A stretch of 64,000 nucleotides of DNA from CAVSRC01 sp963781775 (GCA_963781775.1 CAWAHE010000008.1:1-64000); one strand, 5' to 3'; positions 8,858 through 20,248 are shown, counted from the first letter of the stretch. The notes: generated from the letters alone by a model not told the origin. Numbers and translations: made by a program.

Positions 8858-9472
8858 ATGCTGGATCACCTGAAGGCAAACAATCGCGCCTGGGCCGAGC
8901 GGAAGGTCGCCGCCGACTTCGGATTCTTCAAGCGGCTCGAGCGCCAGCAGGCGCCGGAATATCTGTGGATCGGATGTTCCGACAGCCGCGTGCCCGCAAA
9001 CGAGATCGTCGACCTCGACCCCGGCGAATTGTTCGTCCACCGCAACGTCGCCAACCTCGCCCCGCCGCAGGACGCCAACTATCTCTCGGTGCTGCAGTTC
9101 GCCGTCGACGTCATCAAGGTCAGGCACATCATGGTCGTCGGCCATTATGGCTGCGGCGGTGTGGCGGCGGCGGTCGACGGCAAGCGTCGTGGCCTGGTCG
9201 ACCACTGGCTGCATCCCATTCGCGAGGTCTATCACGAGCATCATCACGAGCTTGACGCGATGCTCGATCAGGACACACGCCTCAACCGGCTGTGCGAACT
9301 CAACGTCATCCGGCAGGTCAGGAACGTTGCCTCGGATGTGTTCGTGCAGGACGCCTGGGCGCGCGGCCAGAGCATCAGCGTCCATGGCTGGGTCTACGCA
9401 CTGTCGGACGGCCTGATAAAGGACCTCAACGTCACCGTCAGGCAGCCCGAGGACGTCGTCCGGCTGGGCTAG
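8858..9472 (+). CDS. can: Beta-class carbonic anhydrase
   Basis: 204 residues. Interconverts carbon dioxide and bicarbonate in the cytoplasm. Zinc ligands are visible as Cys40 in CSDSR (with Asp42 and Arg44 forming the catalytic dyad), His96 and Cys99 in HYGCGG. Length and the segment LWIGCSDSRVPANEI match the Can/plant-type beta class. Its TAG stop overlaps the stop of the convergent DUF1178 gene in a shared CTAG. Confidence 0.93.
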   Translation: MLDHLKANNRAWAERKVAADFGFFKRLERQQAPEYLWIGCSDSRVPANEIVDLDPGELFVHRNVANLAPPQDANYLSVLQFAVDVIKVRHIMVVGHYGCGGVAAAVDGKRRGLVDHWLHPIREVYHEHHHELDAMLDQDTRLNRLCELNVIRQVRNVASDVFVQDAWARGQSISVHGWVYALSDGLIKDLNVTVRQPEDVVRLG

Positions 9473-9919
9473 TTGTGGTCCTCGGGCAGCGGCGGCAGGG
9501 GCAGGAACCCGATCCCTTCCTCGGCCAGCGCCTTTGCCTCGTCGCTTGACGCCTCGCCATAGATGCCGCGCGGCTCCACCTCGTCATAGTGGATCTTGCG
9601 CGCCTCCTCGGCGAAGCGGTTGCCGACATAATCGGCGTTTTCGGTCACCTGCTTGCGCAGATGCTGCAATGCCTCGCGCAAGGCCACCTGACGCGGATCC
9701 GGCGCGGCGAGCGTGACCGTCGCCTCCTTGTCAGCTCGTCTGGCCCTTCTTCCTGGTGCCGCTCACTGCCGGCGCCATCAGCGCCTTTTCCACGCGGGTC
9801 TGGCCGCACATCGGGCAGGCAACTTCGTCCGCCCCGAGCGCGCGGTCATAATCGGCGATCGAACGAAACCACATCTCGAATTCGTGGTCGTCGGAGCAGC
9901 GGAGCGTGTAGCGGATCAT
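9469..9919 (-). pseudogene. DUF1178 family gene split by a single-base frameshift
   Basis: Two reverse frames make one DUF1178 protein of about 149 residues. The first (9919-9731) starts MIRYTLRCSDDHEFEMWF with a zinc-ribbon CPMCG and VEKALMAPAVSGTRKKGQTS, then hits TGA. The second, one base out of phase, continues DKEATVTLAAPDPRQVALREAL to the family ending EEGIGFLPLPPLPEDHN at 9469. Deleting the A at 9733 (T on the coding strand) would fuse them. The downstream part is undecayed, so the lesion is recent, an assembly error, or a recoding site (the stop context is UGA C). The ATG directly follows the stop of the upstream amidase gene. Confidence 0.85.
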
Positions 9920-10774
9920 TCAGGAGGCCGACTTCAATTCCGTCACCGGAACCGCGGGCGGTGTGAACGCGCGCTCGTTGGCGAGCGCCGGAATGCGCTG
10001 CCGCGCGGTGACGCTGGCCTGCGGGTCGATCTCGGCGACGATGATGCCGGGCTCCCGTTCGGCTTCCGCGACGATCTTGCCCCACGGATCGACGATCATC
10101 GAATGACCGTAGGTCTCGCGGCCGTCCTCGTGGCTTCCGCCCTGTGCCGCCGCGATCACCCACGAGCCGGTCTCGATCGCCCGCGCCCGCAAGAGCACGT
10201 GCCAATGCGCCTCGCCGGTGGTGCGCGTGAACGCCGCCGGCACCGCCAGCACCTCGGCGCCCGCATGCGCCAGCGCACGATAGAGCTGCGGGAAGCGCAC
10301 GTCATAGCAAACGGTCAGCCCGAGCCGCGTCCACGGCAGGTCGGCCACGACCGCGGCACTGCCCGGTCGGTAGAGGCGCGACTCGCGATAGCTCTCGCCG
10401 CCGGCGAGGTCGACGTCGAACATGTGGATCTTGTCGTAGCGCGCAACGATGCCGCCGTCCGGTCCGATCAGGAAGCCGCGATTGGCAACGCCGTCCTCGC
10501 CGAGCTTGATCGCCATCGAACCGATGTGGAGGTGAATGCCAAGTTCCCTGGCAAGCGCACGGAAGCGGACAAGCGACGGGTCGCTGGCCTCGGGCGCGAT
10601 CGCCGCCAGCAGCCGCGCGCGGTCGCGATCGAGGATGGTCGTCATCTCCGGCGTCAGCACGTACTCGGCGCCGGCCGCGACGGCCTCGCGGATCATCTTC
10701 TCCGCGGCATCGACGTTGGCGTCGACGGAGATACCGGTGCGCATCTGCACGGCGGCCGCCTTGAAGGTCGTCAT
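9920..10774 (-). CDS. Nitrilase-family carbon-nitrogen hydrolase (Nit1/omega-amidase-like)
   Basis: 284 residues. The Glu-Lys-Cys triad of the nitrilase superfamily is visible as Glu43 (LTPEMTTI), Lys115 (YDKIHMFDVDL) and Cys156 (LTVCYDVRFPQLYRAL). FPQLYRALAHAGAEVLAVPAAFT places it in the Nit/deaminated-glutathione amidase or omega-amidase branch, cytoplasmic repair enzymes that hydrolyse amides; the exact substrate is not resolved. The start MTTFKAAAVQM overlaps the grxC stop (ATGA) and the stop directly abuts the DUF1178 ATG, so comF-grxC-nit-DUF1178 form one operon. Confidence 0.88.
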   Translation of the reverse strand: MTTFKAAAVQMRTGISVDANVDAAEKMIREAVAAGAEYVLTPEMTTILDRDRARLLAAIAPEASDPSLVRFRALARELGIHLHIGSMAIKLGEDGVANRGFLIGPDGGIVARYDKIHMFDVDLAGGESYRESRLYRPGSAAVVADLPWTRLGLTVCYDVRFPQLYRALAHAGAEVLAVPAAFTRTTGEAHWHVLLRARAIETGSWVIAAAQGGSHEDGRETYGHSMIVDPWGKIVAEAEREPGIIVAEIDPQASVTARQRIPALANERAFTPPAVPVTELKSAS

Positions 10775-11070
10775 GCCGCGCTCCTGCCGCCGGCGAGCGC
10801 CTTGTCCAAAGCGCCGCTCCGCTCCCACTGCGCCAGCTCGGTGTAACCCCCGACATGGACGTCGCCGATGAAAATCTGCGGGAACGTGTAGCCGCCGGCG
10901 CTGCGCTGGATCATCTCCGCCCGCACCTCCGGCCGGCCGGTGGCATCGTGCTCGCGGTAGACGACGCCCTTGCTGTCCAGCAGCCGGCGCGCCATCGAAC
11001 AGTACCCGCAGAACTGACGGGTGTAGATCACCACCGGCGGCATCTGCGGTTGTTCGGAATCCGTGCTCAT
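10771..11070 (-). CDS. grxC: Glutaredoxin 3
   Basis: 99 residues. Glutathione-dependent dithiol oxidoreductase. Begins MSTDSEQPQMPPVVIYTRQF with the redox motif CGYC at residues 21-24 (CPYC is more usual), then the glutathione-binding GGYTFPQIFIGDVHVGGYTEL. Another in-frame ATG at 11079 adds three residues. Sits eight to seventeen bases after comF and overlaps the amidase gene by four bases. Confidence 0.93.
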   Translation of the reverse strand: MSTDSEQPQMPPVVIYTRQFCGYCSMARRLLDSKGVVYREHDATGRPEVRAEMIQRSAGGYTFPQIFIGDVHVGGYTELAQWERSGALDKALAGGRSAA

Positions 11071-11086
11071 GACGTCCATATGTCGG

Positions 11087-11887
11087 TCAAATTCCGCCTT
11101 TGACAACCCGCGCGAACACCAGGACGTCGACCGCCGATGCCCCGGAGCGCAGTAGCGCCCGCGTCGCGGCCCGCACCGTCGCGCCGGTCGTGTAGACGTC
11201 GTCGACCAGCAGCACCCGCCTTCCCGCCACATCCGGCTTCCTCTCCGCCGGCACGCGGAAGGCGCCACGCACGTTGCGGTCGCGTTCGTCGGCCGAAAGG
11301 CCGACCTGCTGTGCCGTTGCCCGCACGCGGACAAGGGCGCCAGCGGCCAGCGGCCGGCGAATCCGTTCCGCTACGCTGCGCGCCAGCAACGCCGACTGAT
11401 TGTAGCGCCGCCACCATAGCCGCCGGCGATGGAGCGGCACCGGCACCACCACGTCTGTATCCGCGATCACCTCCGCCCCGGCGCGCGCCATCCACTCCGC
11501 CATCCAGCGGGCAAGGTCGAGCCGGTCGCGATATTTCAGCCCATGCACCAGCCGCCGCGCCACATCGTCGAAGACCGCCACCGCCCGGCAACGATCGAAG
11601 GGCGGCGGTTCGGCGATGGCTTCCGCCGACAGGGCGCCAGCGCCGAGATCGTAGGCGAACGGGATGCCCAGGCGCGCGCAATAAGGCCGCTCGATCGGTT
11701 TCAGGCGCGACCAGCACGAAGGGCACAAGGTTCCCAACTCCGCCACCGGCGCATGACAGGAAAGGCACTGCGGCGGCAGCGCAATGTCGGCCAGGCGCCG
11801 GCCGAACGCGCCGGCAGCCGCCATCGCCCGCGCCGCCAGCGGCGTCGCCACGGACTCTTCGAGCAGGCTGTCGTCTGCGCTCCCCAT
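11087..11887 (-). CDS. comF: ComF family double zinc-ribbon phosphoribosyltransferase-like protein
   Basis: 266 residues. An amino-terminal cysteine cluster (CLSCHAPVAELGTLCPSC) forms the ComF zinc ribbon, and the carboxy-terminal PRPP-binding motif VLLVDDVYTTGATVRAAT is a type I phosphoribosyltransferase loop. ComF proteins take part in natural transformation or DNA/nucleotide metabolism; no PRTase substrate is established. Start chosen as MGSADDSLLEESV; the frame is open further upstream but that extension is antisense to the divergent methyltransferase. Confidence 0.88.
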   Translation of the reverse strand: MGSADDSLLEESVATPLAARAMAAAGAFGRRLADIALPPQCLSCHAPVAELGTLCPSCWSRLKPIERPYCARLGIPFAYDLGAGALSAEAIAEPPPFDRCRAVAVFDDVARRLVHGLKYRDRLDLARWMAEWMARAGAEVIADTDVVVPVPLHRRRLWWRRYNQSALLARSVAERIRRPLAAGALVRVRATAQQVGLSADERDRNVRGAFRVPAERKPDVAGRRVLLVDDVYTTGATVRAATRALLRSGASAVDVLVFARVVKGGI

Positions 11888-11938
11888 CGCCTGTGAGATT
11901 ACCGCCGGACGCGGCCGGGCGCCACGGCCTCGCGCCTT

Positions 11939-11976
11939 TTGACGCGGATGCCGCCCGACCCCATAACCGGGACACC
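11939..11976 (+). promoter_or_regulatory. Promoter ending nine bases before the methyltransferase start
   Basis: TTGACG at 11939-11944, a 17-base spacer, CATAAC at 11962-11967, then nine bases to the ATG at 11977. Transcription would begin within a few bases of the start codon, and no Shine-Dalgarno sequence is seen. Confidence 0.5.
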
Positions 11977-12858
11977 ATGAGCGGACCGCCCCGTATCTTC
12001 GACCATGAATTGCGCGATCGCCGCCGCCGGCGCGCGCTGGCCGCGCCAGTTGCCGGCGCCGATTTCCTGTTTCGCGCCGCCGCCGAGGACATGGCCGACA
12101 GGCTGGCGGCCGTGCAGCGGCGCTTCGGGCTCGGCGCCGAGATCGGCAGTCCGCAGCCGTTCCTCGCGGCGACGGGCCAGGTGGATCGCGTTGTCCGCCT
12201 CGACCGGCTTGCCGAAACGCACCCCGATGTCGTCGGCGACGTCGAGTTCCTGCCGTTCGCCCCGGCCAGCCTCGACCTCGCGGCCTCGATCCTTTCGCTG
12301 CACTGGGTGGACGACCTGCCCGGCGCTCTCGCCCAGACGCGACGCGCACTGAAGCCGGACGGCCTTCTGCTGGCGGCGCTTCTGGGCGGCGATACGCTGA
12401 TCGAACTGCGCGAATCGCTCGCCGCCGCCGAAGCCGAGATCACCGGCGGCGCGTCGCCCCGGGTCGCGCCATTCAGCGACCTGCGCACCGCCGGCGCGCT
12501 GCTCCAGCGTGCCGGCTTCGCCCTGCCGGTGATCGACCAGGACCGCCATACGGTGCGCTACGAGTCGGCGCTCCACCTGATGCGCGACCTTCGCGCCATG
12601 GGCGCCACCAATGTCCTGAACGAGCGCAGCCGCAAGCCGTTGCGCCGTGCCATGTTAATGCGGGCGGTGGAAGTTTACGCCGAGCGTTTCGCCGATGCCG
12701 ACGGGCGCGTGCGCGCAACCTTCGACGTCATTTCGCTATCGGGATGGGCGCCGCACGAGAGCCAGCAGAAGCCGCTGCGGCCGGGCAGCGCGAGCATGCG
12801 GCTCGCCGATGCGCTGGGCACCGTCGAGCGTCCGACAGGCGAGAAGCCCGGCGGCTGA
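11977..12858 (+). CDS. SAM-dependent methyltransferase (BioC/NDUFAF5-like)
   Basis: 293 residues. Opens PPRIFDHELRDRRRRRAL, the signature of the alphaproteobacterial/mitochondrial NDUFAF5 group, followed by FLFRAAAEDMADRLAAVQRRF and a class I Rossmann fold with LAASILSLHWVDDLPGALAQ and LKPDGLLLAALLGGDTL. Mitochondrial NDUFAF5 hydroxylates a complex I subunit, while BioC methylates malonyl-ACP for biotin. No biotin genes are nearby, so a complex I assembly role is as plausible (inference). Divergent from comF. Confidence 0.82.
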   Translation: MSGPPRIFDHELRDRRRRRALAAPVAGADFLFRAAAEDMADRLAAVQRRFGLGAEIGSPQPFLAATGQVDRVVRLDRLAETHPDVVGDVEFLPFAPASLDLAASILSLHWVDDLPGALAQTRRALKPDGLLLAALLGGDTLIELRESLAAAEAEITGGASPRVAPFSDLRTAGALLQRAGFALPVIDQDRHTVRYESALHLMRDLRAMGATNVLNERSRKPLRRAMLMRAVEVYAERFADADGRVRATFDVISLSGWAPHESQQKPLRPGSASMRLADALGTVERPTGEKPGG

Positions 12859-12861
12859 CCG

Positions 12862-13134
12862 CTACTTGTCGAGCATTTCCAGGATGTGGGCGATGTCGTC
12901 CGGCTTGTCCTGAGCCGGCTTGGCGATGGAGCCGGTCATGACCGGATCGATCGTGTCGGCCTTGCTGATCGCGGTCGCCGGATCGCGTGCGGTCAGGCCA
13001 CCGAAGAGAATGGCAGCGACGCCCACCAGCGCAATCGCGATCGGCATGATGGTGGCAAGGCGGACGCGCGCCGGCCCGCTGTCGGCCCGGCCCATCGGCG
13101 GCAGGATCGCATCATCGGGATAACGGACGGACAT
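12862..13134 (-). CDS. Small single-pass membrane protein of unknown function
   Basis: 90 residues, beginning MSVRYPDDAILPPMG. One hydrophobic segment (about residues 26-46, LATIMPIAIALVGVAAILFGGL) is followed by a polar tail with TIDPVMTGSIAKPAQDKPDDI and ILEMLDK. I recognise no family. It lies just downstream of mutT on the same strand and converges on the methyltransferase with only three bases between them. The frame is open upstream, but ATG 13134 is favoured because it precedes the hydrophilic-then-membrane pattern. Confidence 0.6.
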   Translation of the reverse strand: MSVRYPDDAILPPMGRADSGPARVRLATIMPIAIALVGVAAILFGGLTARDPATAISKADTIDPVMTGSIAKPAQDKPDDIAHILEMLDK

Positions 13135-13190
13135 GATCGTTCCCTCGAACTCGCCCCCCGGCGTGTTGCTGAGGGCAGTGTCGGCGGAAA

Positions 13191-13610
13191 CTATAAAAGA
13201 TCGATTAAAACCGGGATCAGCGGCAGGTCCGCGGGTGGCATCCTGTAGTCGCGAAGGTCCCTGGCGCGCACCCATTTCAGGGCCTGCCCCTCGCGCCCCT
13301 GAACCGTGCCCTGCCACTTGCGGCAAACGTAGAGCGGCATCAGCAGATGGAAGTGCTCATAGGCATGGCTGGCGAAGGACAAGGGCGCCAGACACGCCGC
13401 CGACACGTCGATACCGAGTTCCTCGTTGAGCTCGCGGATCAGCGACTGCTCCGGCGTCTCGCCATGCTCGATCTTGCCGCCGGGAAACTCCCAATAGCCC
13501 TCCAGCGCCTTTCCAGGGGGACGCTGGGTGATCAGCACGCGCCCGTCGGCGTCGATCAGCGCGCAGGCCGAAACCAGAATGACGGGATTGGTTTCGCAGC
13601 GGTCGCACAT
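13191..13610 (-). CDS. mutT: 8-oxo-dGTP diphosphatase, Nudix hydrolase
   Basis: 139 residues. Cleans oxidised guanine nucleotides from the pool. The Nudix box is complete at about residues 44-66: GGKIEHGETPEQSLIREL then NEELGI, with the REx2EE metal-binding core. LITQRPPGKALEGYWEFPGGK is typical MutT. Located 14 bases after argJ on the same strand, the rhizobial argJ-mutT pair. Confidence 0.92.
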   Translation of the reverse strand: MCDRCETNPVILVSACALIDADGRVLITQRPPGKALEGYWEFPGGKIEHGETPEQSLIRELNEELGIDVSAACLAPLSFASHAYEHFHLLMPLYVCRKWQGTVQGREGQALKWVRARDLRDYRMPPADLPLIPVLIDLL

Positions 13611-13624
13611 GGCCGATGCGCCGC

Positions 13625-14857
13625 TCAGCTCCGGTAGTCGCCGTTGATGGCGACGTATTCCTTGGTGAGGTCGCAGGTCCACACCGTATCGCTGCCGGTG
13701 CCGATGCCGAGATCGACGGTGATGACGATGTCCTGCTTCTTCATCTCGGCGGAGGCGGCTTCCTCCGAATAGGCGGGATCGCGCTCGCCTTTCACGGCAA
13801 CACGGATGTCGCCGAACCAGATCGCCAGCTTGTCGCGCTCGGCCGGCTCGCCGGCCTTGCCGACGGCCATCACGATCCGCCCCCAATTGGCGTCCTCGCC
13901 GGCAACTGCCGTTTTGACCAGCGGCGAATTGGCGATCGACATGCCGACACGCCGCGCCGATTTCTTCGACTTCGCCCGCTTGATCCTGATCTCGACGAAC
14001 TTGCGCGCGCCTTCGCCGTCGCGAACGACCTGATGGGCAAGGTCGCGCAGAACCTCGTTGAGCGCGGCGCGGAACGGCGCCAGCCGCCGGTCGCGCGGAT
14101 CGTCGATGCGCGGCGCTTGCCTTGCGGCGCCGGTGGCGAACAGCAGCAGCGTGTCCGAGGTGGACGTGTCGCTGTCGACCGTGACCGCATTGAACGTGTC
14201 GACCACGCCCTTGCCGAGCAGCGCCTGCAGCACCGGCGCCGCGATCGGCGCGTCGGTGACGACGAAGGAGAGCATGGTCGCCATGTCCGGCGCGATCATG
14301 CCGGCGCCCTTGGCGATGCCGTTGATGGTCACCATGGCGTCGCCGAGCATCGCCTGGCGGGTCGCACCCTTTGGATAGGTGTCCGTGGTCATGATCGCCG
14401 CGGCGGCCTCGTGCCACGGCTCGGGCTTCGCCCGCTGCGCCGTATGGATCAGCACGTTGTCGAACTTCGCGGCATCCAGCGGCTCGCCGATCACGCCGGT
14501 CGAGGCGAGATAGACCTGCCTGGCCGGACAACCCACGATCTCCGCCACCATGGCGGCCGACAGGCGTGTGGTTTCCCGGCCGCGCTTGCCGGTGAACGCA
14601 TTGGCGTTGCCGGAATTGACCAGCAGGGCCCGCGCCTTGCCACTGGCCAGCGCCGCCTTGCACCACTCGACCGGCGCCGAGGGGCATTTCGATTGCGTGA
14701 ACACGCCGGCGACTTCGGTGCCCTTGTCGAAGAGCATGAGCAGAACGTCGCGGCGGTTCTTGTGCTTGATGCCAGCCTCGGCGGTGGCGAAACGCACCCC
14801 GCCGATGGCCGGCAGCGCCGGAAACGCGGCCGGCGCCAGCGGCGATACGGTGACCAC
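13625..14857 (-). CDS. argJ: Bifunctional glutamate N-acetyltransferase / amino-acid acetyltransferase ArgJ
   Basis: 410 residues. Makes N-acetylglutamate and recycles the acetyl group from N-acetylornithine in arginine synthesis. The self-cleavage site is in APDMATMLSFVVTDA, where Thr194 becomes the new amino terminus and nucleophile of the beta chain. ALLVNSGNANAFTG and LASTGVIGEPL are family blocks, and the end AINGDYRS is typical. GTG start at 14857; the gene lies 19 bases after the parvulin gene. Confidence 0.95.
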   Translation of the reverse strand: MVTVSPLAPAAFPALPAIGGVRFATAEAGIKHKNRRDVLLMLFDKGTEVAGVFTQSKCPSAPVEWCKAALASGKARALLVNSGNANAFTGKRGRETTRLSAAMVAEIVGCPARQVYLASTGVIGEPLDAAKFDNVLIHTAQRAKPEPWHEAAAAIMTTDTYPKGATRQAMLGDAMVTINGIAKGAGMIAPDMATMLSFVVTDAPIAAPVLQALLGKGVVDTFNAVTVDSDTSTSDTLLLFATGAARQAPRIDDPRDRRLAPFRAALNEVLRDLAHQVVRDGEGARKFVEIRIKRAKSKKSARRVGMSIANSPLVKTAVAGEDANWGRIVMAVGKAGEPAERDKLAIWFGDIRVAVKGERDPAYSEEAASAEMKKQDIVITVDLGIGTGSDTVWTCDLTKEYVAINGDYRS

Positions 14858-14876
14858 GCCCCCGACCCCCGTCAGA

Positions 14877-15770
14877 TCACTTCGCCGGAGGGGTCGCCGG
14901 TGCCGGCGTTGCCGGCGCGGCGTCGCCGGCCGGCTTCTCCGGCTGGACGATCTCGATCGTGGCCTTGGAACGCAGGTCGTCCATGGTCGAGGTGAACAGT
15001 TCGGCGATCATGGCCTCGCGCAGGGCTTGCGCGCGTTCCTCGAAGGTCGGCGGCGGCTCCTTGCGGGTCGCCTCGACCTTGATGACGTGCCAGCCGAATT
15101 CCGACTGGATCGGCGTCTTGGTGTAGGTGCCGACCGGCGTCGCCACCACGGCGTCGCCGAACGGCTTGACCATCTGCGCCGGACTGAAGAAGCCGAGCTC
15201 GCCTCCATTGGCGCCGGAACCGGTATCCAGCGACTTCTCCTTGGCGATGGCGGCGAAGTCGCCGCCCTTGTCGAGATCGGCGATGATCGCCTTGGCCTCG
15301 TCCTCGGTCTTCACCAGGATGTGACTGGCCTGGTACTGATCGCCGGGCACGAACTTGGCGAGTTCCTCGTCGAAGCGCTTGTGGACCGCCTCCTCGGTGA
15401 TCGGGGCGACCACCTTGGCCCTGATGAATTCCAGGCGCAGCGCCCGATCCACGACCTGCTGCATCCGCTTGGCGGCGGCGGGATCCTTGTCGAGCGATTC
15501 CGCTTTCGCGGCTGCGGACGCGAGCTTGATCTCGATCAGCAGATCGACGATCCGGCTCCGCCACTGGTCGCGCGGCACCTGGGCCAGCTGCTGTTGGAAG
15601 TCCTGGGCGGCCTGGGCGACGTCGCCCTCCGTGATGACTTCACCGTTAACACGGGCAGCGACGGCGTTGGCCGGATCGTCCTGGGCAATCGCCGCCCCCG
15701 CGAAGACGGTCAGCAGGGTGGCGAGCGCAGCGGCGGCTCCGCCGCGCCGTATTCTGGCTTTGACGGTCAT
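14877..15770 (-). CDS. Periplasmic parvulin-type peptidyl-prolyl isomerase
   Basis: 297 residues. A signal peptide (MTVKARIRRGGAAAALATLL through GAAIAQ) exports it to the periplasm. A SurA/PrsA-like helical chaperone region precedes the parvulin domain at about residues 145-240 (YQASHILVKTEDEAKAI, GGELGFFSPAQMVKPF, SEFGWHVIKVEATR). It helps outer-membrane or exported proteins fold. The carboxy end is Pro/Ala-rich. Divergent from secA, a common alphaproteobacterial pairing that fits a shared secretion theme. Confidence 0.88.
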   Translation of the reverse strand: MTVKARIRRGGAAAALATLLTVFAGAAIAQDDPANAVAARVNGEVITEGDVAQAAQDFQQQLAQVPRDQWRSRIVDLLIEIKLASAAAKAESLDKDPAAAKRMQQVVDRALRLEFIRAKVVAPITEEAVHKRFDEELAKFVPGDQYQASHILVKTEDEAKAIIADLDKGGDFAAIAKEKSLDTGSGANGGELGFFSPAQMVKPFGDAVVATPVGTYTKTPIQSEFGWHVIKVEATRKEPPPTFEERAQALREAMIAELFTSTMDDLRSKATIEIVQPEKPAGDAAPATPAPATPPAK

Positions 15771-15858
15771 GAAAATCTTCCGTTTGGGTTGATCGGGAGC
15801 CCCTTCAGGGCCTGCATTGCGGCCACCAAAAGGGGGCGCGGCATCACCGGCCGCGCCG

Positions 15859-15887
15859 TTGACATCGAATATCCCCCCTCTTATCTG
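15859..15887 (+). promoter_or_regulatory. Putative sigma70 promoter of secA
   Basis: TTGACA at 15859-15864, a 17-base spacer and TATCTG at 15882-15887, about 145 bases before the secA ATG. The leader is long and could hold control of secA translation, but I see no SecM-like peptide. Confidence 0.5.
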
Positions 15888-16032
15888 TCTCCACGCTTGG
15901 CGTCCAGAACGCTTTGAATCCTGAGCGCTGACGGCGGTTTCGCAGCCGGCGTTTCGCGGGGTTGCGTCGTCGGCACCTGCGCTGGCGCCTTGCCTCGCTC
16001 GGGGCACCTGAAAGCTCAAGGATTTTAGCTAC

Positions 16033-18771
<2,739 letters not shown>

Positions 18772-18804
18772 CGGCGCGGCACGCCTGATCTTGTGCGGAG
18801 ACTG

Positions 18805-18831
18805 ACTGCGCGCAGTCCGGCCTAGCCGGAC
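18805..18831. terminator. Stem-loops between the convergent secA and L,D-transpeptidase genes
   Basis: ACTGCGCGCAGT (18805-18816) is a perfect palindrome, overlapped by a 7-bp stem GTCCGGC/GCCGGAC with a CTA loop (18815-18831). It covers the transpeptidase stop codon. There is no T-run, so terminator function is inferred from position only. Confidence 0.4.
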
Positions 18832-20165
18832 GGTTCGCCCGCGGCACCGGGATCGTCGTCGCCCGGCCACAGGAACTGCTTTTTCACGAACGTCCCGACC
18901 GGCGGGCTTTGCGGCGTCACGGCTGGCGTGATCTTGCCGGTGTCGGCAGTCGTCGTGGCGGCCGGCAGTGGCGGCGGCTCGGCAGTCCGCGGCTCGGCCG
19001 GCATCACCTTCATCGCCGTCGGCGGCGCGACGGTGGCCGTCTTTGACGGCGCGTTGGAGGCGACGTCGGGAGGCGCCACCTTGGGCTTCGGCACCGGTGA
19101 CGCCTTGGCCGCCATCGGTGGCGGCGCGGCCGGTGCTGGCGCGGCCCGCGTGATGGTCACGTCGGACTGCGGCGGCTCCGGCGGCGCAATGGTGTTCAGC
19201 AACCGCGTGATGATCGACGGGTTGGCGGCCCGCTCCGCCGCCCGGCGCTCTTCTTCCGCCTTCCGCTCAGCGGCAATCTGCTGTTGCGTCGCCTCATCCG
19301 CCGCCTTCTGCTCGAGCGCGGCGACCGCCTTGGCCATGCTGGCGTCGTCCTGGGCCTGCTTCTGCTGAAGCGCGGCAGTCAGGTTCGCCGGTACCGTGTA
19401 AGCCGGACAAGCGGCTGACGCATTGAACGTGGCGCTGCCCGCGTCGGCATTGAACACATAGTGACGGTCGCAAACATCCACCTTGGGCGCCCTGTGGGTC
19501 AACTCGAAGGTGTCGTAGCCGACCTTCAGCATCTTCCAGAAATCCATGTTCGGATTGTCGCGATGCTTCGCCAGGTTTTCCGGCGTCATCCGGAACGGAT
19601 ACGCCTGTATCTGGAACGACCTCTGGCCGCCGCGGAAGGAATCGCGCGCCAGCGCGAAGATCTCGCCGGCGTCCGCATCGGTCATCGAATAGCACCCCGA
19701 CGACGAACAGGCGCCGTGCACCATCAGGTTGCTGCCGGTCCGGCCCAGCGAGCGGTCATAGGCGTTGGGGTAGCCGATGTTGAACGACAGGTAATAGCTG
19801 GAGTTCGGATTCATCTGCGCCGGCGTCACCGTGTAGAAGCCTTCCGGCGCCTGACGGTCGCCTTCCGCTTTCTTGGGTCCGAGCGCGCCCGACCATTTGC
19901 AGATCGAATAGGTCGTGAGCAGGCCGAACTGGCCGTCGGCGCGCTCCTTCCAGATCTCCATCTCCGACTCTTCCTTGAAGATGCGGACGAGGATCTGCGA
20001 CGTCTCCTTCATGCCAAGCTGGCCCATCTTGGCCTTGAGCACGGCCGGGATGGGTTTCTGGGCTTTCGGGATGCTTGACGCGGTGCAGCCCGCCAGCGCG
20101 AACAGCACCACGGCAAGGCCAGCAACAACGCGTAACGCAGCCGTCGGGAATGGTCGAACCGCCAT
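18822..20165 (-). CDS. L,D-transpeptidase (YkuD/YafK-like) lipoprotein with Ala/Pro-rich tail
   Basis: 447 residues. A lipoprotein signal (VVLFALAGC) places the lipid-modified Cys27 at the membrane. The YkuD catalytic motif is LMVHGACSSSGCYSMTD with His150 and nucleophile Cys158, as in YafK-type enzymes that cut or form peptidoglycan-lipoprotein links. After about residue 265 comes a charged Gln/Ala-rich helix (probable coiled coil) and a Pro/Ala/Lys-rich tail, both beyond the catalytic domain, which could span or bind the wall. GGAAGGAG precedes the ATG. Confidence 0.82.
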   Translation of the reverse strand: MAVRPFPTAALRVVAGLAVVLFALAGCTASSIPKAQKPIPAVLKAKMGQLGMKETSQILVRIFKEESEMEIWKERADGQFGLLTTYSICKWSGALGPKKAEGDRQAPEGFYTVTPAQMNPNSSYYLSFNIGYPNAYDRSLGRTGSNLMVHGACSSSGCYSMTDADAGEIFALARDSFRGGQRSFQIQAYPFRMTPENLAKHRDNPNMDFWKMLKVGYDTFELTHRAPKVDVCDRHYVFNADAGSATFNASAACPAYTVPANLTAALQQKQAQDDASMAKAVAALEQKAADEATQQQIAAERKAEEERRAAERAANPSIITRLLNTIAPPEPPQSDVTITRAAPAPAAPPPMAAKASPVPKPKVAPPDVASNAPSKTATVAPPTAMKVMPAEPRTAEPPPLPAATTTADTGKITPAVTPQSPPVGTFVKKQFLWPGDDDPGAAGEPSG

Positions 20166-20200
20166 TCACGCTCCTTCCGGAACCCCTCGCCGCCCGTCGG

Positions 20201-20230
20201 CTTAGACCGGGATTCTCATAATCCTGTCAA
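20201..20230 (-). promoter_or_regulatory. Possible promoter of the L,D-transpeptidase gene
   Basis: Reverse-strand TTGACA (20230-20225) with TCTAAG (20206-20201) after 18 bases, about 35 bases before the start. The -35 is perfect and the -10 is poor. Confidence 0.35.
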
Positions 20231-20248
20231 CCTTGACGAGGCGTTACC

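Noticed and set aside
9726..9750. Programmed +1 frameshift in the DUF1178 gene, RF2-style
   Set aside because: The slippery codon AGC re-pairs badly in the +1 frame and the purine tract is farther than in prfB; kept as a finding only as a break to verify.
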